Positions 10,779-22,275 of a stretch of 64,000 bases of DNA are shown here, one piece after another. The stretch covers positions 77,642,671 to 77,706,670 of the forward strand of contig CM037598.1 in NCBI GenBank assembly GCA_021018995.1. The letters run 5' to 3'. Positions within the stretch are counted from its first letter, which is position 1. Every line of letters starts with the position of its first letter. Below the pieces are notes generated by a model. That model made no database searches. It was not told the origin of the DNA and was given only the letters and a program-made list of their open reading frames with translations. Source of the stretch: Chloranthus sessilifolius (taxonomy: Eukaryota; Streptophyta; Magnoliopsida; Chloranthales; Chloranthaceae). The position numbers and the translations under genes were made by a program.

Positions 10779-13468
10779 ATGGATGTTCCCCTTCTTTGCC
10801 ATTTTGATTTCGTCCGCGTGGGAGATAATACTTACAATGGAGGACATCGGAGGATTGTCATTGTCATGGAAAACATATCATTTGATGAGTTTATAGAGAA
10901 AATGTACAAAGTCAGTCGGACACGACCGGAAGAACATTCTATTACACTAACTGTTTCATTACGCATAGGGAATGAGCTTGTATTTGTCGAATTGTCTGAC
11001 TCTGATGATCTTACAAACTTATTCAGAACGTATCGTATCGGTGATGGTGTGATAAATATTTATATCAAAAAATCATTAGTCACTATCATAGCAGAAATTT
11101 TACCGTCTTTAGAAACATTTCAACCGTTCCAGGAAACAAACGAAGATGATCATGGTGTGAGAACAGAACATTTGATTGAAAATCAAGAAATACGGTTTGA
11201 AGAAGAGAACATTGTTGCACCGATGATAGTCGACGATGATAGAAATATGAATATAGGATTTCGCCCCTACCATAGGCCTCTGGAGCAACCCTCTTCAGAC
11301 ATTCCAATGAGTGAAGGCGATGAAGATCAAGATATTGTCATCAAATGAATCCGATGCATGATACATCTGAGTTCAACTTCGATTCGGTAAATTAGTGGGA
11401 AGCATTTTTAGTCGGCCTTAGTCCATATCAATGGCCTTCCGAACAAATAACTTCGGAGCCAACAATAATCGAGCCTTCAACAGAACAGCCTCTCGTACAT
11501 CAAACATTCCCGCATCGGCCAACATCAATCCAAACAACTGCACATCAACCAAGCGTACATCGACGGGCTCAATCCCAATCACGTAATAACCATCCAGTCG
11601 ATGACGGTGATAGTGATCCTGAAAATAATGAAGCACCGTCGTCTCCCACTTCGCGTGTTGATACTAATAGGGGAATTGATCAACCTCTAGTGGACGAAGA
11701 CTATCAGCTTAATGACGCGGAAGGAGAGTATATGGATTCAGATGATGAGGAACTGTATGAAGGGGGAACAATTACCATTGGTCAGGCGTTTAGAAATAAG
11801 AAATCCTTTCAAAAAGCTCTTAAAGAACTTGCATTGACAAATAATTTTTATATTAAACCAATAAAAACCAGTCCTCTTCGAGTTACGGCGAGGTGTGTTG
11901 AAGTAGGATGTGCTTGGTGAATACATGCATCGAAATTAGTAGGCGTGGACACGTTTGCTGTAAAAACTTTCCACCCGAAACATACGTGGGGAATGCCAGC
12001 TTTTGGAAGTGGACATCGCCAATGTACGACATTGTGGATAGCTTCATTCGTGAGAGATAAGCTATTAAAGGGCTTTGACAAGACTCATGCTTCAATAATT
12101 TTTTATATTGAAAAAAAATACGATATAACAGTAAGTTACTGGAAAGCATGGAGAGGAAAAGAAATGGCGTTGAATGACATCCGAGGTAGCTGGAAGGAGC
12201 AATTTAAGATGTTACCGTCATATGTTGCCGAATTATAGCGGGTCGATCCAGACGTACAGACTGAATTGTGTCTCGAGCCTGATAATGCATTTCAGAGATT
12301 CTTCGTGGCATTCGGACCTTGCATTCGAAGCTTTCGTAATACTTTACGAAGAATAATTATGGTAGATGGAACGCATTTGCGTGAACGATACAAGGGAGTG
12401 TTGTTAATAGCTACGGGGATAGACGAGAATAAACATTTATTCCCTATAGCGTTCGGCGTTGTACCGAAAGAAAATGAAGATCATTGGACATAGTTCCTTG
12501 ATCTATTAGGGAGACGTCTAATCGGTGACTTTGAAGAACAGTTTGTATTGATATCAGACAGACTGAAAGGTTTGATGGAACCTGTGGAAAAAGTTTTTCC
12601 TAACGCCTTTCACAGCTACTGTATGCGACACCTAGCTCTAAATCTGTTTGATAAATATAAGGATACAATCTCTAGACCGCTTTTCTGGGTTGCTGCTTGT
12701 GTATTTTTGGAAGTAAAATTTACAAGAATTATGCGAAAAATAGAAGACGATGCCCCCCCGGAATGTACAAAATGGATTAAAGAAATTGGTGATCATTTCT
12801 GGGCGTGTGCTTATTTTCAAGGGAGGCATTATGATATGTTGACAACTAATATAGGTGAAAGCATAAATAGTGTGTTGAAAATTTTCAGGGAGGAACCGAT
12901 TTTGAGTATGTTAGAAACTATTCGCACAAAGGTAGCCGAATTTTATCTTCGTCGTCAAGAGGAAGGAAATAAAATGACACATGTGTTAACACCGATGGCC
13001 GAAAAATACATAACACGAAATTCAGGATGGGCCCGTCGAAAAAATGTTATACCATATGGTCGTAATATATTTCAAGTTAAACGTGGTGATAACACTCACA
13101 GTGTCGATCTAGAATCACGAATATGTACATGGAGACATTGGGCTATTCTTGGATTACCATGTTCACATGCGATCGCCGCATTATTACGCCGAAACAGAGA
13201 AAGAGAGATCCCCCAATTTTGTGAACACTGGTTTACCAGTAACTTATTTAGGGAAACTTATAAAGAGCACTTTGTCCCGACCGTTGACAAGCGCCAATGG
13301 ACTTCGCAAAGAGACGACCTTCAAGTTTTGCCTCCCCACAAAATATGTCAAGCCGGTCGTCCGAAGAAAAGGAGAATAAGATCTAAAGGCGAAGTTTGAC
13401 CACTACGATGTAAAAATTGTAACAAGTACGGTCATAACCGTCGCTTATGTAAATTTGTTAATATTTGA
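10779..13468 (+). pseudogene. MuDR-type MULE transposase (MULE-2), decayed
   Basis: The gene starts MDVPLLCHFDFVRVGD at 10779 just after a TTGTAG acceptor-like site. A PB1-like N-terminal region (10779-11100) is followed by an acidic linker, the MuDR DNA-binding region (about 11760-12000), the transposase core from VDGTHLRERYKG (about 12361) with ISDRLKGL (about 12550), NYI-type text in TNIGESINSVLK, a SWIM finger (CTWRHWAILGLPCSHA, about 13120) and a CCHC knuckle CKNCNKYGHNRRLC (about 13415). One frameshift lies between 11348 and 11690. From there one frame runs to 13468, broken only by TGA near 11918, TAG near 12236, TAG near 12491 and TGA at 13397-13399. The few lesions suggest recent inactivation. 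Confidence 0.88.
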
Positions 13469-15744
13469 AATTAACTTATATTACTTCAAAGTTTGAGATT
13501 GAGATCAGATTTTCAAAGCATTTCATATTATTTTATAATATAACAAATACGGTCATAGCCTTTAGATTAATATTAAATCAGCGGCCGCTGACTTAAGATA
13601 TTGGCCGATAACTTAAATTTGCGCCGGCTAATGTAAGTCATCGGCCGATATCTTAAGTCATCGGGGAAAAGAATAAATTTATTTATTTGACCTTGTTGGT
13701 CTGAGCGAACCTTGGACCTAGGTGGCGATCGATCTTCCAAATGAAATCATGATCGAAGAGTATTTTTTTCTCTTTTTCTTTTCTTCAACATCAACAGATT
13801 GGACCTCAAGAAAAAAACGATCAACATCCTTGCCAATATCATCATCTTTAAATTCTGATTCTTCGTTTTCTATTCCACTCTGTAGGGGTGAGAATTTATT
13901 AATCGAGTTCACCGCCAATTGATTAATATTTTATTTTTTTTTAGACTAATAATTTCCTTTTAGAATTGTGATTGAGATAGATTGTTGGGCTTAATAAATC
14001 ATTAACTCAAAAAGGATTGGAAGTTGCCAAATTCGCCTCTAATCTATTAGTAAATCAACGGAGCCTTCCTCTCTCGAAGCAATCATGTTTTGGTCAGGAT
14101 TAGCATTCTCTCCAATATTTGACTCTTATTGAGGGCTTGGAGATTGTGAAGTTCAACCATTTTTTAAGGAAGGTTTAAAATGTTAGGCTGTTTTTGGCAT
14201 AGAGCCCTACCAAAGATATCCAGCTTCACAATTCCAATTGGTCGATGACTTAATATACCGTCCGATGAGTTAAGTCATCAGATGCTAATATAATTTAGCG
14301 GCCACAAACTTAATTTATCGGGCATGGTGAAATCTAAACATTAGATAAATAATTGTTTATAAGGAATAGTTAGACAATTACGATAAATTGATAACAACGA
14401 AAATTATACAAGTTGATATAAATTATTTACAATTTTATCAAAAAAAATATTTACAAAAGTCAATAAAATTTTACAAAGATATGAAAATTTAACTCTTCTT
14501 TCCAAACGTGCACATTAAATGTCCGATTTCGGCTCTAAATTGTTGCATATATTTTTCTTCGAAATCAATGGGCTGCCGTTGGGAGAAGTATTCTATATAC
14601 TTCAAAACATATACACCGCAATCCCAACCGTTTCTTTGGATCGGGAGAACGACACTGTTGAACGCCGATACCTTCCACTGTTGATCGAAAGCTGACTTCA
14701 AACTGACAGTGTAAAGAAGGCACCGAAGGTGATTTAATAGACATCCTTTATACTCTGCAAACCTTCTTGAGCACTCTCGGTCTGCTGGATCTATTAACTT
14801 AATTTCTCGATCAACTAATGAAATTATAGCCAACGCTCAGTGGCTATGTTTTTGGCTATGCATCGGAAGATAAATCTGCACATAAACAAAACCGAAATTT
14901 TAAATAATAAATTTTATTTAAAAGCTGTTAACGTTAAATAAAGCAAAGTGTAGTATTAAAAAACGTACCGTTCCACAGTCGACCGCATGAATTCCACGGT
15001 TATTATTTGTCAGTAGTGGTTCCAGCGGCTTTGAATTGTGACGAACCTTCCATTCGTCACAATAGGCCTGCCACTTATCGAAGTCGCTCAGCGCAGCTAT
15101 ACCTTCATTGTCGATAAACATTTCAAATTTTTTCTCGTCTGCCATAAACAAGGTCTGAAACAGGATAATGTAGTAAGTAAATAAATTAGAAGAAGTGAAT
15201 TAAGAGTTGTGATTGAAAAGACAAATAAAAGAAACAAATGAAATAATAAATAGTTGAAACTTTACCAGGGCAGACACAGAAGCGAACCAGCTTTTTTCGG
15301 CATTGGCCATAAACATTGAATCGTTTATAACTTCAAGGACTCTCGAATACGCGTCGATGACTTCATTGTCGAGCCACGAGCGTCCTTTGAGAACTTTTAA
15401 AAGAGCAACTGTGATGTCAACACCCATGATAGTATTGACGATCACATTGTCCTCGTTCTCCGGCCGGTTCTAAAAACTGAGCATATATTTTTGCTCCATT
15501 GATTTTTGCTCATCATCCTCCTCCTCCTCCTCCACAACCAATCTTGGTTTTTTTATTATTGCTTTACTGGTCGGAGACTTTCTCTTCTTACGAGCACGCA
15601 AGTCATATCCTTTGGCTTCATTTTTTGTAATTGATAGTTTCACTATAATTGATTTTAGTGATGCCGGCTGTGACTCACGAGAAGGCTGCGTAAGAGGAGC
15701 ACCATCATCACCCACATCCACCAAGGGTTGTTTAGTAGGTTAAG

Positions 15745-15975
15745 GAGCAGTGAGTTTTGGGGCAGTAGGTTTAGAGGCAGTGGATCGATGGGTAGGTTGA
15801 GGAGCAGTGGGTTTTGGGGCAGTGGATTGATGGCTTGGTTGAGGAGCAGTGGGTTTTGGGGCAGTAGATTGATGGCTTGGTTGAGGAGCAGTGGGTTTTA
15901 GGGCAGTGGATTGATGACTTGGTTGAGGAGCAGTGGGTTGAGGGGCAGTGGGTTGAGGGGCAGTGGATTGAGGAT
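15745..15975 (-). repeat. ~42-bp coding minisatellite in the MULE-2 Ulp1 gene
   Basis: About four to five copies of a ~42-bp unit encode repeats of HQSTAPKPTAPQPS on the minus strand, forming a Pro/Thr/Ala-rich linker between the DUF1985-like and protease parts. Unit differences are mostly small substitutions. Confidence 0.8.
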
Positions 15976-16084
15976 GAGTAGCGGAAGGAACAAACGTGTC
16001 AAATAGCACAGAGGTTAGAATATTATCCTGCATAATTTCAAAAACTTTCATTATTTTACAAAAAATAAAAAAAATTAACCGCAT

Positions 16085-16198
16085 TATCGATCGATAATGT
16101 AAGTTATCGGTTGATAATTTACATTGTCGGCCGATAATTTAAATTATCGACCGATAATGTAAATTATCGACCAATAATTTACATTATCGGCCGACAAG
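16085..16198. repeat. Palindromic array in a MULE-2 Ulp1 intron
   Basis: Several copies of TTATCGGCCGATAATTTA-like units, alternating with TATCGACCGATAATG, lie between coding segments of the Ulp1-like gene. This is the counterpart of the intron array in MULE-1. Confidence 0.82.
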
Positions 16199-17679
16199 CT
16201 AATTTTGCATTAATATGTAAAAAATTAATTTTTTTTTTAAATTTAAAAAGGCTTGGTTTAGTACCTTTGTCAAATGAGAGATGACCGCATCAAGATCCTT
16301 TCGTATTGCTTTATTTTCTTCTTTTAGGGTCTTCCGATCTCTCCGGAGTTGTTCAATGGTGAGTGCTTGCCCTTTCAGCAGTGTAATGCATGCCGGAATT
16401 GTTTTTTATCTCTTTTACAGCCATGCGGAGCATATTGCATTCTTTTCTAAGCTCCGTTAGTTCTTTGGTTAGGTGCGATTGCCTAACCTGCTGTTCTCTT
16501 GTTGGTTGGGGCTTAATATCCGGTTTGCCCTTTGGTTCAATATGTTGACATACAATGACCTCAAAATCGTCGTTTTCGTCGCTATCATCCTCATTGTCAT
16601 CATCATCGTCATCTTGGATCTTCGGCTCTTCGCCTCTTTCTTTCGGACGTGTCGCATAACTTGGGATATCATCATATTCATATATATTTTCTTGGGAGTA
16701 AGGCTCCTCTCTTTCCTTGGTCTGTTCCTTCTCCCTTTCTATCTCTCTTCGCATCAAAAAGTATCGAACTGATTTATACTGTAATTCGTACTTTACAGCT
16801 TCAAGCTCTAAAATAACTTTAGACATAAGAAATTTTTCTCGATATAAATTAGGATTACGGCTGAATTTCGGGCCTTCCCATTTCATTAGCCTGGGAAATT
16901 GATCTTTGAGCCTAGTAGGAGCTGTGGCGACTCCAGGAAAGTGCTCAAACGCCCAAATCTGTAAGGCGATAGTGCATCCGTAGATGTTATATTGCCCCTT
17001 TTCTAACCTTTTCGCCATTTCCCTTCTGCCGCTCGCTTTTTATATGCTATCTAATAAATTATTGTAAACTATCAGGCCCCACGATAACTTGTTGAACTCT
17101 TTAATGTTATCTACTAATTCTAAGAACCGTGAATCCACTTCCTGGTATGTGTCCGAAAATAAAAAAGAACATACGAAAAACAATAATGATAGTTTCAAAA
17201 AATCATCGTTGGATAAATCAGCACTATCAATAATTTCTTCAATACGAGGTCTTTTCGCCGGCTTTCCCCGAAAGAATTTGTATCGAATAGTTTGTTCCTC
17301 TGGGACGGCCACCTTCTAAGACTCAGGTTCCGTCACCATGTTGAGGCCTAAAATCAAGGCTATATCGATCTCTTGCAGGAGTACATTGGTGTTCTTGACC
17401 TTGAAAACATTATCTTTAACCCAAAAACTTAAAATAGCGTCAACCAAGTCTCCAACGAATCCTAATTTCTCATTAATCCTAAATAGATGACCAAATATTG
17501 AATCATCTAGTATCTTCTTTCTCTCTTCGTTACAGTGCATGTAAAATTTCTTAACACCAACTCTAGAACATTTCCCGATGGGCTTTAGAGTCATGGTCAT
17601 TTTCAATCACTTAGTAGGAACTGCGATATAAATAAAACCCAATTAATTAACAAAATAAGTAATTTTGAAAAAACTACTG

Positions 17680-17872
17680 ATAACTTAAATTATCGACCGA
17701 TAACTTAAATTGTCGACCGATAACTTAATTTGTCGATCGAGAACTTAAATTATCGCGCGATAACTTAAGTTGTCAATCGATAACTTAAATTGTCTCCCGA
17801 TAATTAAGTTATCGGTCGATAATTTAAGTTATCGATCGACAACTTAAGTTATCGGTAAGTTATCGGTAAGTT
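17680..17872. repeat. Palindromic array upstream of the MULE-2 Ulp1 gene
   Basis: About ten units of ATAACTTAAATTATCGACCG and complements sit just upstream of the start of the Ulp1-like gene, about 350 bp inside the right end of the element. Confidence 0.85.
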
Positions 17873-18229
17873 GGCGGATTAGGTGGGAAACATTGCGGAT
17901 GACTAAATGTGTTTAAATGTAAAAAAATAAATTACCTGGAAATTTGCTGTGTCCTTTTTCCGCTTTGTCGCCGCTAAGCCGCCGCTCTCTTGATTTTTTC
18001 AGAAAAGTTAAAAGTGAAAGTAAAAGTAAAGAATGAAAAGTAATAAAGAGATTTTATACTTTAGTTAAAAGGCGGTGCAAAGTTTCGCATGTTGCATAAA
18101 AGAGTCCCTTGCTAACGTGGAGCCGGCTAGGCTTGGAGCTGGCCATTTATGCAAGGATTGAAACTATAGGGCCGTTTCTGCAAATACGCAAACCTATAGG
18201 ACCGAAAGTGCAAATTTCCCTATATATTA

Positions 18230-18546
18230 TTATTTGTTAATAGTTTCATAAGTTATAGATTATTAGCCTAGTTGTTGAGAGCTTTAAAGTTTGTCTTTGA
18301 GGTTGATGTATCAAACTTTTATAAACTCAAATGTTACTTTTATATTTACCTATTTAGAAACTCTTATACTATATTTAAGTAAATGTGTCCAACATCTTCA
18401 TTTTCTCATGAGAAATTAGGATTTACATATAAATAATAAGAGAATTTTGATAGAATCTAAATAAGCTAAAATTCTCTCCAAATCTTCTTTCATTCATAAC
18501 TAAGTCAACATTTGGCCTTACCTTGTGTGGCTATCCCAACCCAAAC
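18230..18546. other. AT-rich spacer, nothing recognised
   Basis: No gene, terminal repeat or known element is visible between the end of MULE-2 and the L1 insertion site. Confidence 0.6.
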
Positions 18547-18715
18547 AACCCCTAAAAATATATATTTTTTTTTATCAGTAAGCTTGAGGTTGTAGGGTCC
18601 TCACCCATAGTATTAAAATCAAGGAAGTAACATAGTACAAAGATATCAAAAAGAAATATCAAAGATCACAGGAGCATCGGCAATGCCATCACCCCTACAG
18701 ATCTCCAGAATCACC

Positions 18716-20960
18716 CTATTGTAAATTCCACAGTGTCCCAATACAGGCATCATCTTCTGGAAGCTTTAAAGCCTCTACTCGAAAAGAGACTTCTTTAATG
18801 ATATTATGAAGAATCGTCTTCTTTTGAGTAATCACATTATTAAAGATACGGTCCTTCCGCTCTCTCCAAATGAAAGAAATGCTAGTACAAAAAGCATTTC
18901 GAATAATATGATCCTTTCTTTTCTTCCCCTTAGACTTTACATACACCGCTTCAATTCTTCAAGCAAAGGAAGTTTATTATTATCTTTTATTCTCATTCTA
19001 AATTTAATGGATCGCCAAATTCATTGAGAATAATCACAACCAAAAAATAAATGTTTAGTGTCTTCCAAATTTGACCAACACAAAACACATCAAGATGGGA
19101 TACTAATACCCCTTTTGCACAAATTGTCCATGGTCATGAGTTTAAAGTTTATGGCTTGTCATGCATAGAAGGAGTATTTAAGAATATTTCTCGAATTCTA
19201 AATGAAGTCTTTCCAGTCAACCACTATATCATGAGATCTAATAGTATGCCAAGCAGACCGAAGGGAAAATTTACCATTCTTAGAAGGTTCCCAAATCCAT
19301 CTATCTTGTTGATCCGAATTTGGCGCATCAATATTACGAACATCCTTCCAAGCTTCTTCCATGCGAATCGTTGAGGAAGTTGGCAGTATCCATCCTCCAT
19401 CTTGAACCACATCACTCATCATAGTGTTATCATCAAGACCAGACTGATGAGGGAGTCTTGTGCTATAAGTAGGAATAAGGGATTTGCTATTAACCTAAGG
19501 GTCAAACTAGAAGCTAGTAGTAGCCCCCTTTCCCAAAACTAATTGACAACTGCATAAAACATCTCTGGCTGTAAGAATTCCTCTCCACGACCAAGAAGGA
19601 TCACAAGGTGAAGAATAATTCCAAATGCTTTGTCTCCAAACATATTTAGCACGCATAGCATGAGCCCAAGGACAATCATCTTAAACAACAGATCACAAAA
19701 GTTTTGTCATTCCTGCTAGATTCTAATCCGCAAGACTCCGATTACCAAGACCTCCTTCCTCTTTCGGTTTGCAAATTTTCTTCCGGCTAATGGGATGCAT
19801 AGATTGAGCCAATGGCGGTCCTCTCCAAAGAAAGCGACAGAAGATATTCTCAATCTCCTTAAGAGTTCTTTTTGGTAGGACAAAGGCCCTCGTCCAATAT
19901 GCTTGAAAGCTGCTTAAAACTGAAGAAAATTCAAAAAATGACAATTAGTCGGCTAGCATGAGAAAGAAAATGTCCCTTCCAACTTTCCAATATGTTCTTG
20001 ATTTTTTGAATAAGAGAGTTGCACATAGAGTGAGTCATTCTAGAAGAGAATAATGGAATGCCCAAATACCAAATGGACAGAGAACCTTGCTTGAAGTTTA
20101 GGCCATCCAAGATGTCATTCGTGGCTTGGCAAACTTCACTAAAAATAACCTCACTTTTGTTATCATTAGCCATAAGATCGGAGAAACTATGAAAGACCTC
20201 CAGAGATTCTTTAACCACCTTTGCGGACTCAACGTCTTCTTCCAAAAATAGGAGGAGATCATCTACAAACATGAGATGAGATATACTAGGCCCACCTAGC
20301 AAGCTAGGAATACGAATCTTCCCTTCATCAATCTTTTGCTCAAGAACACAAGTAAATGCTTCCATTACAAGAGTAAATAATAAGGGAGAAAGAGGATCTC
20401 CCTGTCTAATTCCACATGTTCCATGAAAGAAATCATGAGGGGACCCATTAACAAGGTTAGAAAAGATAGAAGTACTAATACATTGGGCGATCCACGCTAT
20501 CCATATTTCATCAAAACCAATTTGGCCAAGGCTATTGACAATGAAGTCCCATCTCACTCGATCATAAGTTTTCCAGATATCAATTTTGGCACATAAAGCT
20601 TTCGTACTAGAAGTGAGGTGGAACTTCCTAGCCATCTCATGAGCGAGTAAGATATTTTATGTGATACGCCTACCTTTCACAAAGGCAGATTGATTTGGAT
20701 GACAAGTTTCGGGACCACCAAAGCAAGTCTATTTGAGATAATTTTCGTAATCACTTTATAGACAAAATTGCAAAGGGCAATAGGTCTCAACTTGTCAACA
20801 GTATTGGCATCCTTTTCCTTAGGTATGAGTCTAATAAAAGTAGAATTTAAAGACTTTAAAAACTTCTTCTTTTGAAAGAAATTTCTTACTGCTCGAAAGA
20901 ACTCCTCCTTGACAATATCCCAATAGCTCTAGAGCCCAGAAAAGGCATTTTTTAGTTGCG
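18716..20960 (-). pseudogene. L1-A ORF2 3' part: reverse transcriptase and zf-RVT region
   Basis: Reading from 20960 downward: WDIVKEEFFRAVRNF, then KLRPIALCNFVYKVITK, then a long open segment (20635-19931) with RWDFI, GIRQGDPLSPLLFTLVMEA and the catalytic motif MFVDDLLLF. This is followed by C-terminal reverse-transcriptase text (FWEG-type region at 19944-19723, GKFSLRSAWHTI at about 19250) and a zf-RVT zinc-binding region (CVLCWSNLEDTKHLFFGC, about 19090-19030). Several stops and frameshifts separate these segments, so the protein is not made as a unit. The 5' continuation lies inverted at 22276-23651. Confidence 0.87.
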
Positions 20961-21024
20961 GCATTAGCTCTAGACCAGAAAATCGTGAGCATTCCCCTCC
21001 TTCTTTTGGTTTAGATCTAAGACA

Positions 21025-21680
21025 ATGGAGAAACCTCCTGATCCCCCTAATGGGAGATGGGCAGACCTATTCAGCAAGAGTAAGATCATCTCTTCTTACA
21101 ATAAACTGGTTCACGTTCCTGATGCAATGAAAGATGGATTCATAATTTGCCCAAAGAAGGAGATCCAAGAAGAATCTGCTATATGGGAAAATACCTTGAT
21201 AGGGTATGTAATAGGGCTGAAACCTTATTATCTTGGTATCAAGGCAGCTATTGACAGGCTATGGAAACTTAAAAGCACGGTTGATTTAATCTCCTTTGAA
21301 GATCGTTTTTCCCTTTTCAAATTCAATCTTGAAGAAGATCTAAATCGGGTTCTTGATGCCGGCGTATGGACCATTGCGGGACGACCGCTTATACTTTGCA
21401 AATGGACTCCGAATCTCAAACCTGAAAGAGAACTACTCCGATCGATACCAATATGAACCAAACTCCCCAAACTTCCCCTTCAATTTTGGTCACCATCCAT
21501 CTTAAGCAGGATTCAAAGCTCTTTTGGAATTCCCATCCATTCTGATGGACCAACATCTCTGCGATCTAGATTAGCCTTTGCAAGAATTTATGTTGAGATA
21601 TCCCCTTCATTTGAATACCCTTCTGTTATTCAATTAAACCATGAGGATGGAGATTTACATACTCAGGCTGTTGAGTATGA
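21025..21680 (+). pseudogene. L1-A ORF1 (DUF4283-type nucleic-acid-binding protein)
   Basis: The open frame starts MEKPPDPPNGRWADLF at 21025 and carries the DUF4283-type domain usual in plant L1 ORF1 (VIGLKPYYLGIKAAIDRLW; GVWTIAGRPLILCKW, about residues 50-130). A stop near 21456 interrupts it, and the zinc-knuckle-side text resumes in another frame (LPLQFWSPSILSRIQSSFG, to about 21680). Such proteins bind LINE RNA. The gene is the 5' half of L1-A and lies just beyond the inversion junction. Confidence 0.75.
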
Positions 21681-22275
21681 ATGAAAGCCTCTCATTTGCA
21701 GAAATGGTCTACGAACACCCTTCTAATAAAATCAAGCCTCTCACTTGACTTTATTAGAAGGGCAAGGGAACGTTGTTGGGCAGGAAAATCAGGATATGGA
21801 GAGTCCCTTTCAATGTGGAAACGCGATCAGCTTGGAAAGGCAACAGCTTGCAGCTGCACCTGATTCAAAGCCTGAAATTAAGGAGTTGGAGATGGCGGTT
21901 TGTGGTGGAGTATGGCAAGAGGGTAGCCAGCTCAAACGTGGAACAGATTCACATTCCATTCGGGACCAAGGACAGAATTCTAGGGAGGCGATTGCCGCTA
22001 GGATTAATGATTCTTCCGGATAGGGACTGCTCTACTCGACAGCAATACATGGTTGGTGATCTTTCACAAAACCAGGCTGGTATCTTGGATGGCACGGATT
22101 CCAATACTTCTAGAGTCCTTGAAAACAACAAATTTGGCATAGGGTCTATCTCCCAAATTTTGAGGGTGCAAGAAGCAAGCAATTTTAAATCTAAGCACCA
22201 CAAGACTAAGCCTAAACCGTAGGGTAAGGGCAAGGGAAATAAGGCTGGGTTGGCTCAGCAATCCAAATCCTCTAA

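Larger units (their letters stand above)
14489..17600 (-). pseudogene. DUF1985/Ulp1-like protease gene of MULE-2, decayed
   Basis: A multi-exon minus-strand gene. The N-terminal part (17600 to about 17040) has DUF1985-like text (GFVGDLVDAILSFWVKDN). An acidic/charged region follows (17018-16353), then a Pro/Thr-rich repeat (16000-15740) and a basic segment with a possible nuclear signal (RARKKRKSPTSK, about 15590). The Ulp1 domain comes last: RSWLDNEVIDAYSRVL (about 15380), then His and Cys. The tryptophan after the catalytic His is a TGA stop (14837-14839, SH*ALAII), while the Cys of NGWDCGVYVLKY is intact (codon 14618-14620). This is the same gene type as in MULE-1, here with its N-terminal half visible. 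Its role is not established; families described as KI-type or Ulp1-MULEs show the same combination. Confidence 0.8.
10189..18220. mobile_element. MULE-2: complete 8.0-kb Mutator-like element with Ulp1 gene
   Basis: A full-length Mutator-like element with ends GGGAAATTTGCACTTTC and GAAAGTGCAAATTTCCC and a perfect 9-bp TSD TATATATTA at 10180-10188 and 18221-18229. The terminal inverted repeats are about 110 bp and share modules (GGGAAATTT, CTATAGTTTCA, CAGCTCCAAGCCTAGCCG) with MULE-1, although the families differ. A transposase gene (+, 10779-13468) and a Ulp1/DUF1985-like gene (-, 17600-14489) converge, mirroring MULE-1. Arrays of ATCGGCCGATAACTTAA-like motifs sit upstream of both genes, between them and inside the Ulp1 gene. 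Both genes carry nonsense codons. Confidence 0.95.
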
